Positions 16,555 to 26,500 of a stretch of 64,000 nucleotides of DNA are shown here, piece after piece. The DNA lies in NCBI GenBank assembly GCA_905214795.1, contig CAJMNM010000002.1, positions 1 through 64,000 on the forward strand. Reading direction: 5' to 3'. The notes under the pieces were generated by a model. That model saw only the letters and a list, made by a program, of their open reading frames with translations. It ran no database searches and was not told the DNA's origin. The translations under genes and the position numbers were made by a program. The number at the start of each line of letters is the position of its first letter. Positions within the stretch are counted from its first letter, which is position 1. This stretch comes from an uncultured bacterium. Lineage in GTDB: Bacteria; Bacteroidota; Bacteroidia; Bacteroidales; Bacteroidaceae.

Positions 16555-16642
16555 AGTATGTCGTTGTGTATTTATTTATGGTATTAAATATAACTTCAGG
16601 TATTGATGAATTTTTCCTGATATGTGCGTGAATGTAAAAAAT

Positions 16643-16677
16643 AAACCGTGTCAGAGTAATCATGACACGGTTTTTTT
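16643..16677. terminator. Bidirectional intrinsic terminator
   Basis: Ten-base perfect stem (AAACCGTGTC/GACACGGTTT) with an 11-base loop. A T-run follows on the + strand, and a T-rich tail (TTTATTTTTTA) follows on the - strand. On the - strand it sits just after the proposed ncRNA. Confidence 0.8.
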
Positions 16678-16682
16678 ATAGT

Positions 16683-16861
16683 ATGCCGCACCGATGATGT
16701 GATGAAACTCCGAGCTAACAAGATTTGAGCGCTCGCCATCTTTGTAATCCACCGGCAATTAAGCTACCCGAAGGCGTGGCCCGCCATTGATGGTCGAAGC
16801 ATTCTCGGTTTTCAGAATAAATTGATGAGTATCCCAATCTAACCGATGCGGCTTTATTATC
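16683..16861 (-). ncRNA. ssrS: Structured RNA, probable 6S RNA
   Basis: A GC-rich, non-coding segment bounded by a closing stem: 16844-16852 pairs with 16685-16693. On the - strand all nine positions pair (one U-G), while on the + strand one is a C-A mismatch, so the - strand is favoured. Inner helices are also possible (GAT/ATC and CTC/GAG next to the stem, CCATC/GATGG in the middle). A TTG-N20-TATCTTTG promoter lies directly upstream on the - strand (16868-16898), and an intrinsic terminator directly follows (16677-16643). The length of about 180 bases, the long rod-like pairing and a string resembling 6S RNA (ACCGAGAATGCTTCGACC) suggest the RNA-polymerase-binding 6S RNA. The RNA call is firmer than its identity. 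Confidence 0.6.
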
Positions 16862-16867
16862 GTATTA

Positions 16868-16898
16868 CAAAGATATGAAAAGGTCTTTTAATATACAA
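16868..16898 (-). promoter_or_regulatory. Promoter of the structured RNA
   Basis: Read on the - strand: TTG at 16898-16896, 20 bases, then TATCTTTG at 16875-16868. This fits the Bacteroidetes -33/-7 consensus and puts the start near 16861, just before the closing stem. Confidence 0.6.
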
Positions 16899-16936
16899 GT
16901 AAAATACGTAATTTATTATTTTTTTTCATCGGGAGA

Positions 16937-16966
16937 TTGTGGGTTTGTTGTGAATGATTATCTTTG
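16937..16966 (+). promoter_or_regulatory. Promoter of the malQ-pulA operon
   Basis: TTG at 16937-16939, 19 bases, then TATCTTTG at 16959-16966: an exact -7 box with consensus spacing. It lies 36 bases before the malQ ATG. Confidence 0.65.
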
Positions 16967-17002
16967 TGTCTGTACTTATAAAAAACACAAGACACAACGC
17001 TT

Positions 17003-19693
17003 ATGAAACTACAGTTTTCAGTTGAATATTATACGCAGTGGGGCGAAAGCGTAGGTGTGGTATTGACGTTAATTGACATGAAGGGACGCAAGAAGTCTCA
17101 ACGCTATATGCTAGATACGTCAGACGGTCATACTTGGCGCGGAGAAGTTTCTGTCACAGAGCAATCGATAAAGGCTTTTTATTATTATTACGGTCTGTAT
17201 GAAGGAGAAAGACTTTTGCGTGCCGAATGGAATGTTGTACCACGATATTTTAAGGCGGATTCGACAAAGAACTTTATTTTTCCTGATTCATGGAGAGATG
17301 TTCCTGTAGCCTCATATTTATATACGTCTGCATTTACAAAATGTATTTATCCAAGACATATCGTAACAGATGAGTTGTCTTATTTTAACGGCACTTTGTT
17401 ATTGAGAGTTGATGCTCCTCAGCTGAAAGACGGTCAGGCATTGGCTATTTTAGGAAATCAGCCGGCATTAGGTGATTGGAATCCCGATTTTGCTTTCCGA
17501 ATGAAAGAAGTAGCATTGCATGAATGGAGTGTTACTTTGAGTTCTGTAGGTATTTCCTTTCCAATAGAATATAAATATGTTATTATTGATGCCAAAACAG
17601 GTTCATTTATAGAATGGGAAGGTGGCGACAATCGTGTACTTCCGGTTACCGGAGTGGCCAAAAATGATGTCCTGGTCATTTCAGACTCTCCTTTACGTGT
17701 ACAAGAGAATAAGTGGAAAGGCGCAGGAGTTGTAATTCCCGTTTTTTCTTTACGTAGTGAAGGTAGTTGCGGCGTAGGTGATTTTGGTGATTTGAGTAAG
17801 ATGGTGGATTGGGCTGCATTAACAAAAATGCGGGTTATTCAAATCTTACCTGTTTATGATACGACAATACATCATAATTGGTTGGATTCATATCCTTATA
17901 ACAGTATCTCCATATATGCTCTTCATCCCCAATATATGGATTTAAGGCAATTACCGGTAATTCAAAATAAGGAATTCTTAGAGGGCTTCGAGGAAGAACG
18001 GCTGCGATTGAATGCATTGCCTCAGGTGGATTATGAAGCTGTTCAAGACTTGAAAGAGCAGTATATTAAATGTGCTTTCTGGCAAGAGAAAGAGCAAATT
18101 CTGGCTTCAGACGATTTTATAACATTTTATAAACAAAATGAAGACTGGTTGATGCCATATGCGGCCTTTAGTGTCTTGAGGGATAGATATGGAACTGCAG
18201 ATTTCAGTACGTGGCCGGAATATCAGACTTTTAAAGCAGATGAGATTTATGCTTTCTGCAAACCGTCGAGTCCATATTATAACGATGTGGCGTATTATTA
18301 TTATATACAGTATTATTTACATAAGCAATTGTTGTCTGCTTGTAATTATGCACGTTCTAAAGGAATTATTTTAAAAGGTGACATTCCAATAGGCATAAGC
18401 CGTTATAGTGTGGAAGCTTGGGTTGAGCCATATTATTTTAATCTGAATGCCCAGGCCGGAGCGCCGCCTGACGCTTTTTCTGTTAATGGTCAGAACTGGG
18501 GCTTTCCTACTTACAATTGGAAAAACATGCAGAAAGACAATTGTCAGTGGTGGGTACGTCGTTTTCGTAAAATGGCGGAATATTTTGATGCTTATCGTAT
18601 TGACCATGTTTTGGGATTTTTTAGAATCTGGGAAATACCCGAAGATGCGGTTCATGGCCTGTTAGGACAGTTTTCACCGGCATTGCCCATGACAGTAGAT
18701 GAGATTGAAAGTTATGGATTGCGTTTCAGAAAAAAATATTTTACGCGTCCTTATATATCCGATTGGGTGCTGGATGAGATTTTCGGTGAACGGGCAGAGG
18801 AAGTCAAGAATACATATTTGAACGCAAGAGGATATGATTGGTATGAAATGAAGCCGGAGTATGATACTCAAAAGAAAGTCCAAAAGGCTTTTGAGGGGTG
18901 TGAATCTTCTGAAGATATCGCATTGCGCGAAGGTTTGTATTCATTAATAAGCAATGTTCTTTTTGTAGTCGACCATAATGATCCCGAAAAGTATCATCCC
19001 AGAATATCCGCGCAGTCTGATTACTTTTATCAGGTGTTGAGCGGATCGGAAGAAGAGGCTTTTAACAATCTCTACAATCACTATTTTTACCATAGGCATA
19101 ATGATTTCTGGTATGCTCAAGCCATGCAGAAATTACCGGCTTTGATAGATGCGACACGGATGCTGGTATGTGCGGAAGATTTAGGAATGGTGCCGGATTG
19201 TGTACCTTGGGTGATGAACAACCTGAGAATACTCACATTGGAGATACAGACAATGCCAAAGAAACCAGGTTTAAGATTCAGTCATCTTGAAGAGAATCCT
19301 TATCCAAGCGTCGCGACCATATTCACTCACGATATGCCTACTTTGCGTGGATGGTGGGAAGAAGATTATGAGCAGACTAACGCATATTTCCATGACATCT
19401 TGCAAAAAGACGGAGATGCGCCGAAAGTTATGCCCGGGTGGTTGTGCGAAGAAGTTGTGGCCAGACATCTTTATTCTCCGTCAATGCTGTGTTTGATATC
19501 ATGGCAAGACTGGATGTCTATAGATGACGACTTGCGGTATCCTGATGTCGAATTCGAACGTATAAATGTGCCGGCTAATCCGCGGAATTATTGGCGTTAC
19601 CGTATGCATCTGACATTGGAATGTTTGATGGCTTGTGATGAATTGAATGAAAAAATCAGACTATTAATAGAACATAGTGAACGAGACCGATAG
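17003..19693 (+). CDS. malQ: 4-alpha-glucanotransferase (GH77) with N-terminal starch-binding domains
   Basis: An 896-residue cytoplasmic amylomaltase that moves alpha-1,4-glucan segments during maltodextrin and glycogen metabolism. Two CBM20-like domains lie at about 1-110 and 130-235 (the second reads AILGNQPALGDWNPDFAFRM). The GH77 barrel follows with its catalytic residues: nucleophile Asp in DAYRIDHVLGFFRIWEIP, acid/base Glu in CAEDLGMVPDCV, and Asp in FTHDMPTLRGWWEED. The two-CBM form of about 900 residues is the DPE2-like type common in Bacteroidetes. Its 3' end overlaps the pullulanase start by 17 bases, so they form one operon. Confidence 0.94.
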   Translation: MKLQFSVEYYTQWGESVGVVLTLIDMKGRKKSQRYMLDTSDGHTWRGEVSVTEQSIKAFYYYYGLYEGERLLRAEWNVVPRYFKADSTKNFIFPDSWRDVPVASYLYTSAFTKCIYPRHIVTDELSYFNGTLLLRVDAPQLKDGQALAILGNQPALGDWNPDFAFRMKEVALHEWSVTLSSVGISFPIEYKYVIIDAKTGSFIEWEGGDNRVLPVTGVAKNDVLVISDSPLRVQENKWKGAGVVIPVFSLRSEGSCGVGDFGDLSKMVDWAALTKMRVIQILPVYDTTIHHNWLDSYPYNSISIYALHPQYMDLRQLPVIQNKEFLEGFEEERLRLNALPQVDYEAVQDLKEQYIKCAFWQEKEQILASDDFITFYKQNEDWLMPYAAFSVLRDRYGTADFSTWPEYQTFKADEIYAFCKPSSPYYNDVAYYYYIQYYLHKQLLSACNYARSKGIILKGDIPIGISRYSVEAWVEPYYFNLNAQAGAPPDAFSVNGQNWGFPTYNWKNMQKDNCQWWVRRFRKMAEYFDAYRIDHVLGFFRIWEIPEDAVHGLLGQFSPALPMTVDEIESYGLRFRKKYFTRPYISDWVLDEIFGERAEEVKNTYLNARGYDWYEMKPEYDTQKKVQKAFEGCESSEDIALREGLYSLISNVLFVVDHNDPEKYHPRISAQSDYFYQVLSGSEEEAFNNLYNHYFYHRHNDFWYAQAMQKLPALIDATRMLVCAEDLGMVPDCVPWVMNNLRILTLEIQTMPKKPGLRFSHLEENPYPSVATIFTHDMPTLRGWWEEDYEQTNAYFHDILQKDGDAPKVMPGWLCEEVVARHLYSPSMLCLISWQDWMSIDDDLRYPDVEFERINVPANPRNYWRYRMHLTLECLMACDELNEKIRLLIEHSERDR

Positions 19694-21578
19694 ATTTTTC
19701 AATGAAGTAAATTTTACTGCAACCGGGATCATTTTTCATGTTTGGTCACCGGATGCGGAAGAAGTAAGACTGGACTTCTATACAGATGCGTGTTGTGGTA
19801 CATCCTGTAGGAGCATAAAAATGAAATCTCAGCATGACGGGCGGTGGCAGGCATGTCTGCCTTTGGATGTGAAAGGCTTGTTTTATACTTTTTGTGCCAA
19901 GGTCTCAGGTGTGTGGCGCGAGCCTTCTCCGGGACTTTTTGCTACAGCTGTAGGCGTTAATGGAAAAAGAGGGGCAGTAGTGGACTTACGGGATACGAAT
20001 CCCGAAGGTTGGGAAGAAGATCAGCGTCCTCCGTTTGTACATCCGGCCGATGCGGTCATCTATGAAATGCATCATCGTGATTTTTCGGTTTCTGCCGATT
20101 CTGGAATACGTTCTAAAGGAAAGTTTTTGGCTTTGACCGAGGCGGAAACTTATTCCATGAATGGTTCTGCTACAGGATTGTCACATTTGATAGAGTTGGG
20201 TGTGACCCATGTTCATCTGCTTCCATCTTTTGATTTTGCTTCAATTGATGAGGCCCATCCTGAAAAGGCTCAGTATAATTGGGGATATGATCCTTTGAAT
20301 TATAATGTTCCCGAAGGGTCTTATGCGACCGACCCTTTTGATCCCTGTTGCCGTATCCGTGAGTTTAAAAAGATGATTATGTCACTTCATCAAGCCGGTT
20401 TACGTGTGGTGTTGGATGTCGTGTACAATCATACATATACCGTAGGGGGTAGCAATTTTGAACGTTTGGTTCCCGGATATTTCTTCAGAAAGGATTCTGA
20501 AGGGAAATGGGCGGATGGTTCGGGTTGTGGTAATGAAACTGCCAGTGAACACGAATATATGCGCCGTTATATGTTAGAGAGTGTAGCTTTTTGGCGCCGT
20601 GAATATCATATTGATGGTTTCCGGTTTGACGTTATGGGGTTACATGATATAGAAACGATGCGTCAGATAAGAGATCTGCTGTATAAGTTTGACCCTTCCA
20701 TGCTTTTATATGGTGAAGGATGGTCTGCTCGTCCGGCAGCAATTCCCCGTGTTGATTGCGCCTTAAAAGATAATATGTTTCAGTTGCCCGGAATAGCGGT
20801 TTTTGGCGATGAACTGCGTGATGGTATACGCGGTTTATGGACAGATTCTTCAGATGGTGGGTTTTTGGCCGGAAAATCAGAGGCGGTAGAGAGTGTGCGT
20901 TTTGGTATTGTCGGGGGCGTTTTTCATCCCCAGATTGATTATTCCAAGATTAATCATGCATCTAAGCCTTGGGCGTTGTCTCCATGGCAAATGATAAACT
21001 ATATAAGTTGTCACGATGACTGGTGTCTGACAGATAGGCTTGCAGCTGTATTCCCAAAACTTTCTGTGTCAGAACGCTTACGTCTGTATAAATTAGGAGA
21101 GACAATTCTTTTTACATCGCAAGGCATTCCTTTAATGTTTGCGGGTGATGAATTTTTCAGAAGCAAGCACGGTGAGAACAACTCGTATAAAAGTTCTGAT
21201 GAGATAAATGCAATATCGTGGAGTAATAAAGATATTTACAGTGACTTGTTCCTTTATATGTGTGGATTGATTCAGTTGCGTCGTCAATATGCTGTTTTTC
21301 GAATGCGTACGGCTGAGGAAGTTCGTCGGAATCTGACTTTTCTACCGTCAGTTCCTGGTGTAATTGCATATTCTTTGACAGAACATTCAAAGGAAAGGAA
21401 ACATATTTTTTATTTGTTTTTTAATTCACAGGCTAAGCCGGTGATTGTCACTGTGCCATTGGCAAAGTACAGTGTGATTTGTCACGATGGGAATATATCT
21501 GCAGAAGGTTTAGGCTTGGCTGATGGTGGACAGATGCGGGTAATGCCACACTCTGCTTTAATTTTAGTTACAGTGTAA
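19677..21578 (+). CDS. pulA: Type I pullulanase (GH13)
   Basis: A 633-residue debranching enzyme for alpha-1,6 links in pullulan or glycogen. An N-terminal CBM48-like domain (FHVWSPDAEEVRLDFYTD) is followed by the type I pullulanase motif YNWGYDPLNYNVPEGSY. The four GH13 regions are DVVYNHTY, nucleophile Asp in GFRFDVMGLHD, acid/base Glu in YGEGW, and SCHDDW. There is no signal peptide, so it is probably cytoplasmic and works with the GH77 enzyme. The only good start is GTG at 19677, inside the malQ 3' end; the next in-frame Met would remove part of the CBM48-like domain. Confidence 0.92.
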   Translation: MNETDRFFNEVNFTATGIIFHVWSPDAEEVRLDFYTDACCGTSCRSIKMKSQHDGRWQACLPLDVKGLFYTFCAKVSGVWREPSPGLFATAVGVNGKRGAVVDLRDTNPEGWEEDQRPPFVHPADAVIYEMHHRDFSVSADSGIRSKGKFLALTEAETYSMNGSATGLSHLIELGVTHVHLLPSFDFASIDEAHPEKAQYNWGYDPLNYNVPEGSYATDPFDPCCRIREFKKMIMSLHQAGLRVVLDVVYNHTYTVGGSNFERLVPGYFFRKDSEGKWADGSGCGNETASEHEYMRRYMLESVAFWRREYHIDGFRFDVMGLHDIETMRQIRDLLYKFDPSMLLYGEGWSARPAAIPRVDCALKDNMFQLPGIAVFGDELRDGIRGLWTDSSDGGFLAGKSEAVESVRFGIVGGVFHPQIDYSKINHASKPWALSPWQMINYISCHDDWCLTDRLAAVFPKLSVSERLRLYKLGETILFTSQGIPLMFAGDEFFRSKHGENNSYKSSDEINAISWSNKDIYSDLFLYMCGLIQLRRQYAVFRMRTAEEVRRNLTFLPSVPGVIAYSLTEHSKERKHIFYLFFNSQAKPVIVTVPLAKYSVICHDGNISAEGLGLADGGQMRVMPHSALILVTV

Positions 21579-21708
21579 TTCGCTCATGTTCGAAAGCTTT
21601 TCTGCTAATCTGTTTTTCTGAATCTGTCCCTATAATAGGGATGTTACAGGGCTATGTTCTTTTAAAAAGAGTTCATTATACCTTTTTTCAAGATTCAAAT
21701 AAAAAGAT

Positions 21709-21716
21709 TAATTTTG
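21709..21716 (+). promoter_or_regulatory. -7 box of the ABC-F gene
   Basis: TAATTTTG is an exact -7 match, 34 bases before the ATG at 21751. A -33 element is not clear. Confidence 0.45.
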
Positions 21717-21750
21717 CAACGGATTTAAAAAATGCATTTTAAAACATTAT

Positions 21751-23391
21751 ATGGTAGCAGTAGAAGGACTTGCCGTAGAGTTTGGTGGAACTACATTGTT
21801 TAGCGACATTTCTTTTCAGATTAATGAAAAAGACCGTATCGCTTTGATGGGTAAAAATGGTGCTGGTAAAAGTACATTGTTGAAAATCTTAGCTGGTGTC
21901 CGTCAGCCAACCCGAGGAAGGGTTGTTGCCCCAAAGGACTGTGTAATTGCCTATTTGCCACAGCATTTGATGACCGAAGATAAACGTACAGTTTTTGAAG
22001 AAGCTTCATTGGCGTTTTCTCATCTGAAAGCAATGGAACAAGAGATTGAGGCAATGAACAATGAACTTGCTATGCGGACGGATTATGAAAGCGATTCTTA
22101 TATGGCATTAATTGAAAAGGTTGCTGCCATGAGTGAAAAGTTTTATGCCATTGATTTAACTCATTTCGAAGAGGATGTAGAAAAAACCTTATTGGGATTG
22201 GGATTTGAACGTGAGGATTTTAACCGGCCAACAAGTTCTTTCAGTGGTGGCTGGCGTATGCGCATAGAATTAGCTAAACTGTTATTGCAGGATCCAGATG
22301 TATTGCTTCTGGATGAGCCGACAAACCATCTTGATATTGAAAGTATTCAATGGTTGGAACAGTTCTTGACAGAAAGTAGTAAGGCTGTTGTTGTTATAAG
22401 TCATGACCGTAAGTTTGTAGATAATATTACTACACGTACGATAGAAGTGACAATGGGACGTATTTATGATTACAAGGTAAATTACAGTAAGTATCTTGTT
22501 CTCCGTCAGGAACGTCGTGAACAACAGATGAAGCAATATGAAGAACAGCAGAAGATGATACAGGAAACGAAGGATTATATCGAACGTTTCAAAGGTACAT
22601 ATAGTAAGACTCTTCAGGTACAGAGTCGCGTAAAGATGCTGGAAAAGCTTAAGTTGGTTGAGGTTGATGAAGAAGATACTTCCGCGCTTCGGTTGCGTTT
22701 TCCGCCGTCACCGCGCAGTGGAAATTATCCGGTTATAATGGAGAATGTAGGTAAATGCTATGGTGATCATCGTATTTTTGGCAACGTTAATCTGACAGTA
22801 GAAAGAGGAAATAAAATAGCTTTTGTGGGACGGAACGGCGAAGGAAAATCCACATTGGTAAAGTGCATTATGGGAGAACTGGAGCATGAGGGATCCTTGA
22901 TGTTAGGACATAATGTGCAGATTGGTTATTTTGCCCAAAATCAGGCTTCCTTGCTCGACGGCGAGCTTACTGTTTTTCAGACAATTGATGATGTGGCTAA
23001 AGGTGAGATCCGGAATAAAATCCGTGATTTACTTGGGGCTTTTATGTTTGGTGGAGAGGAGAGTACGAAGAAAGTCAAGGTACTTTCCGGTGGAGAGAAA
23101 ACACGTCTGGCAATACTGAAACTTTTGCTTAATCCTATCAATCTTTTAATATTGGATGAGCCGACTAATCATTTGGATTTGAAAACTAAAGATATATTAA
23201 AACAGGCACTTATCGCTTTCGACGGAACACTTATTGTAGTCAGTCACGACCGTGATTTTCTGGACGGACTGGTAACAAAAGTTTATGAGTTTGGTCATGG
23301 AAAGGTGCGTGAACATCTTTGTGGCATATATGAGTTTCTTGAGACCAAAAAGTTGGAAAATCTTCAAGAGTTAGAAAGAAAGAATAAATAA
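21751..23391 (+). CDS. ABC-F family ATPase
   Basis: A 546-residue soluble protein with two ATP-binding cassettes in one chain and no membrane domain. Cassette 1 has Walker A GKNGAGKST, signature FSGGWRMR and Walker B LLLDEPTNHLD. Cassette 2 has GRNGEGKST, LSGGEKTR and LILDEPTNHLD. The linker (about 245-320) is Gln/Glu/Arg-rich and helical, as in ribosome-acting ABC-F proteins of the EttA/YbiT/Uup kind. These act at the ribosomal E site to regulate or rescue translation. Some relatives confer antibiotic resistance, but this one shows nothing that points to that. It is monocistronic. Confidence 0.9.
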   Translation: MVAVEGLAVEFGGTTLFSDISFQINEKDRIALMGKNGAGKSTLLKILAGVRQPTRGRVVAPKDCVIAYLPQHLMTEDKRTVFEEASLAFSHLKAMEQEIEAMNNELAMRTDYESDSYMALIEKVAAMSEKFYAIDLTHFEEDVEKTLLGLGFEREDFNRPTSSFSGGWRMRIELAKLLLQDPDVLLLDEPTNHLDIESIQWLEQFLTESSKAVVVISHDRKFVDNITTRTIEVTMGRIYDYKVNYSKYLVLRQERREQQMKQYEEQQKMIQETKDYIERFKGTYSKTLQVQSRVKMLEKLKLVEVDEEDTSALRLRFPPSPRSGNYPVIMENVGKCYGDHRIFGNVNLTVERGNKIAFVGRNGEGKSTLVKCIMGELEHEGSLMLGHNVQIGYFAQNQASLLDGELTVFQTIDDVAKGEIRNKIRDLLGAFMFGGEESTKKVKVLSGGEKTRLAILKLLLNPINLLILDEPTNHLDLKTKDILKQALIAFDGTLIVVSHDRDFLDGLVTKVYEFGHGKVREHLCGIYEFLETKKLENLQELERKNK

Positions 23392-23470
23392 ACAACTGTA
23401 TAAAAAGACTTTTTTGGGCTTAATTTGAACTTTTTATTCTTTAAAGCTTAAATAGATTATCAATAATCAC

Positions 23471-23478
23471 TATTTTTG
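23471..23478 (+). promoter_or_regulatory. -7 box of carB
   Basis: TATTTTTG is an exact TAnnTTTG match, 78 bases before the carB ATG. This implies a leader of about 70 bases in which no pyrimidine-responsive structure is obvious. Confidence 0.45.
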
Positions 23479-23556
23479 TATGTTGAGAATATGCGAGATG
23501 GTGTATCTTAATGTTTTCATAAAAAATATCTTAAATACATTAATCAAAACAACAAT

Positions 23557-26500
23557 ATGAAACAGTTTAATAAAGTATTGGTCTTAGGTTCGGGTGCATT
23601 GAAGATCGGACAGGCCGGAGAGTTTGACTATTCAGGATCTCAAGCTTTGAAAGCTTTGCGTGAGGAAGGCATTCGTTCAGTGTTGGTAAATCCAAACATT
23701 GCGACGATTCAGACTTCAGAGGGTATTGCCGATCAGGTTTATTTCTTACCGGTAACACCTTATTTCGTAACTGAAATTATCAAGAAAGAACGTCCGGATG
23801 GTATTTTACTGGCATTCGGAGGACAAACTGCGTTAAACTGTGGAACAGAACTTTATTTAAATGGTGTTCTGAAAGAATACGGTGTAAAGGTTCTTGGAAC
23901 TTCTGTTGAAGCGATAATGTACACAGAAGACCGTGATTTGTTTGTTAAGAAGCTCAACGAGATAGAGATGAAAACTCCGGTCAGCCAGGCGGTTGAGAAT
24001 ATGGAGGATGCTTTGAAAGCAGCCCGCAAGATTGGCTATCCGGTAATGATACGTTCGGCTTATGCATTAGGAGGCCTTGGTAGTGGTATTTGTCCTAATG
24101 AAGAAAAATTTATTGAACTGGCTGAAAGTGCGTTTACTTTTGCTCCACAGATTCTTGTAGAAGAATCTTTAAAAGGCTGGAAGGAAATTGAATTTGAGGT
24201 CATTCGTGATGCAAATGACCACTGTTTTACCGTAGCCAGCATGGAGAATTTTGATCCGCTGGGTATTCATACCGGTGAATCTATTGTCGTAGCGCCTACT
24301 TGTTCATTGACAGACGAACAAGTGAAGATGCTTCAGGATTTGTCAAAAGTCTGTATCCGTCATTTGGGTATTGTGGGTGAGTGTAATATTCAATACGCTT
24401 TCAATGCCGAGACAAACGACTATCGTGTGATAGAAGTAAATGCTCGCTTAAGTCGTTCATCAGCTTTGGCATCCAAGGCGACAGGTTATCCTTTGGCTTT
24501 TGTGGCAGCAAAGATCGGATTAGGCTATACGTTGGATCAGATTGGTGAGATGGGTACACCAAATTCAGCTTATGTTGCTCCGTCACTTGATTATTTAATC
24601 TGTAAGATACCACGTTGGGATCTCACTAAATTTGCAGGAGTATCACGCCGTATCGGTTCAAGCATGAAATCGGTGGGTGAGATTATGTCTATAGGCCGTT
24701 CATTTGAAGAGATTATTCAGAAAGGTCTTCGTATGATAGGACAAGGTATGCATGGTTTTGTAGGAAATGATCATGTACGTTTTGAGAATCTTGACGACGA
24801 GTTGGCTAATCCTACAGATTTGCGAATATTCGCCATTGCTCAGGCGCTTGAGGACGGTTATACGATAGACCGTATTTATCAGCTGACAAAGATAGATCCT
24901 TGGTTTATCGGTAAACTGAAGAATATTGTAGACATGAAAGCTAAATTGCAGACTTATGATAAACTTGAGGATTTGTCTGCAGATTTGCTTCGCGAAGCTA
25001 AGATTCTGGGATTCTCAGATTTCCAGATTGCACGTTTTGTTTTAAAGCCAGAACATGGTAATATGGAGAAGGAAAATCTTCAGGTTCGTGCTTACCGAAA
25101 GAAATTAGGTATACTTCCGGCTGTCAAACGTATCAACACTGTGGCGTCAGAACATCCTGAACTGACAAACTATCTTTACTTTACTTATGCCACAGAAGGT
25201 TACGATGTGAATTATTATAAAAATGAGAAGTCTGTAGTCGTTCTCGGTTCGGGCGCATACCGTATCGGTTCATCTGTGGAATTTGACTGGTGTTCGGTTA
25301 ATGCAATTCAGACTGCCCGTAAGTTGGGTTATAAGTCAATCATGATTAATTATAACCCCGAAACGGTTTCTACCGATTATGACATGTGTGACAGATTGTA
25401 TTTCGATGAATTGTCTTTTGAGCGTGTGCTCGATGTCATCGATTTGGAGCAACCTCGTGGAGTGATTGTTTCTGTCGGTGGTCAGATTCCAAATAACCTG
25501 GCAATGAAACTTCATCGTCAGTCTGTACCTATTCTTGGTACGTCACCGGTTTCTATTGACCGTGCGGAGAATCGTAATAAATTCTCGGCAATGCTTGACC
25601 AGCTTGGAATTGACCAGCCGGCATGGCAAGAACTGACGAATATGGAAGACATGCATGCTTTCATAGAAAAAGTTGGTTATCCGGTTTTGGTTCGCCCGTC
25701 ATATGTGTTGTCTGGAGCTGCGATGAATGTGTGTCACAACGAAGAAGAACTGACACGTTTCTTGCAAATGGCAACAGAGGTTTCTAAGGAATACCCGGTT
25801 GTTGTTTCACAGTTTATGCAAGAGACCAAAGAAATAGAGTTTGATGCGGTGGCACAAAATGGTGAAATCGTAGAATATGCTATTTCCGAGCATGTTGAGT
25901 TTGCCGGTGTACATTCTGGTGATGCGACATTGGTATTTCCGGCTCAGCAGATATATTTCTCTACAGCACGGACCATTAAGAAAATCAGCCGTCAGATAGC
26001 AAAAGAACTTAATATATCAGGTCCTTTCAATATTCAGTATCTGGCAAAGGGTAATCAGGTTAAGGTGATAGAGTGTAATTTGCGCGCTTCTAGAAGTTTC
26101 CCGTTCGTATCTAAGATCTTGAAACGCAATTTTATCGAAACTGCGACAAAAATCATGCTCGATGCGCCATACAGTCAGCCTGATAAATCTGCGTTTGATA
26201 TTGACCGCATTGGTGTTAAGGCTTCACAGTTCTCTTTCGCGCGTTTGCAGAATGCCGATCCGGTATTGGGCGTAGACATGTCTTCAACTGGTGAGGTAGG
26301 TTGTTTGGGTGATGATTTTAATGAAGCTTTGCTTAACGCATTGATTGCTACAGGTTATAGAATACCTCAGAAATCAGTAATGTTCTCATCAGGAGCAGCC
26401 AAGTCAAAAGTTGATTTGTTAGATGCAAGTAAAATGCTTCAGTCTAAGGGATATGAGATTTATGCAACTCCTGGCACTGCAACGTTCCTGAATGAAAACG

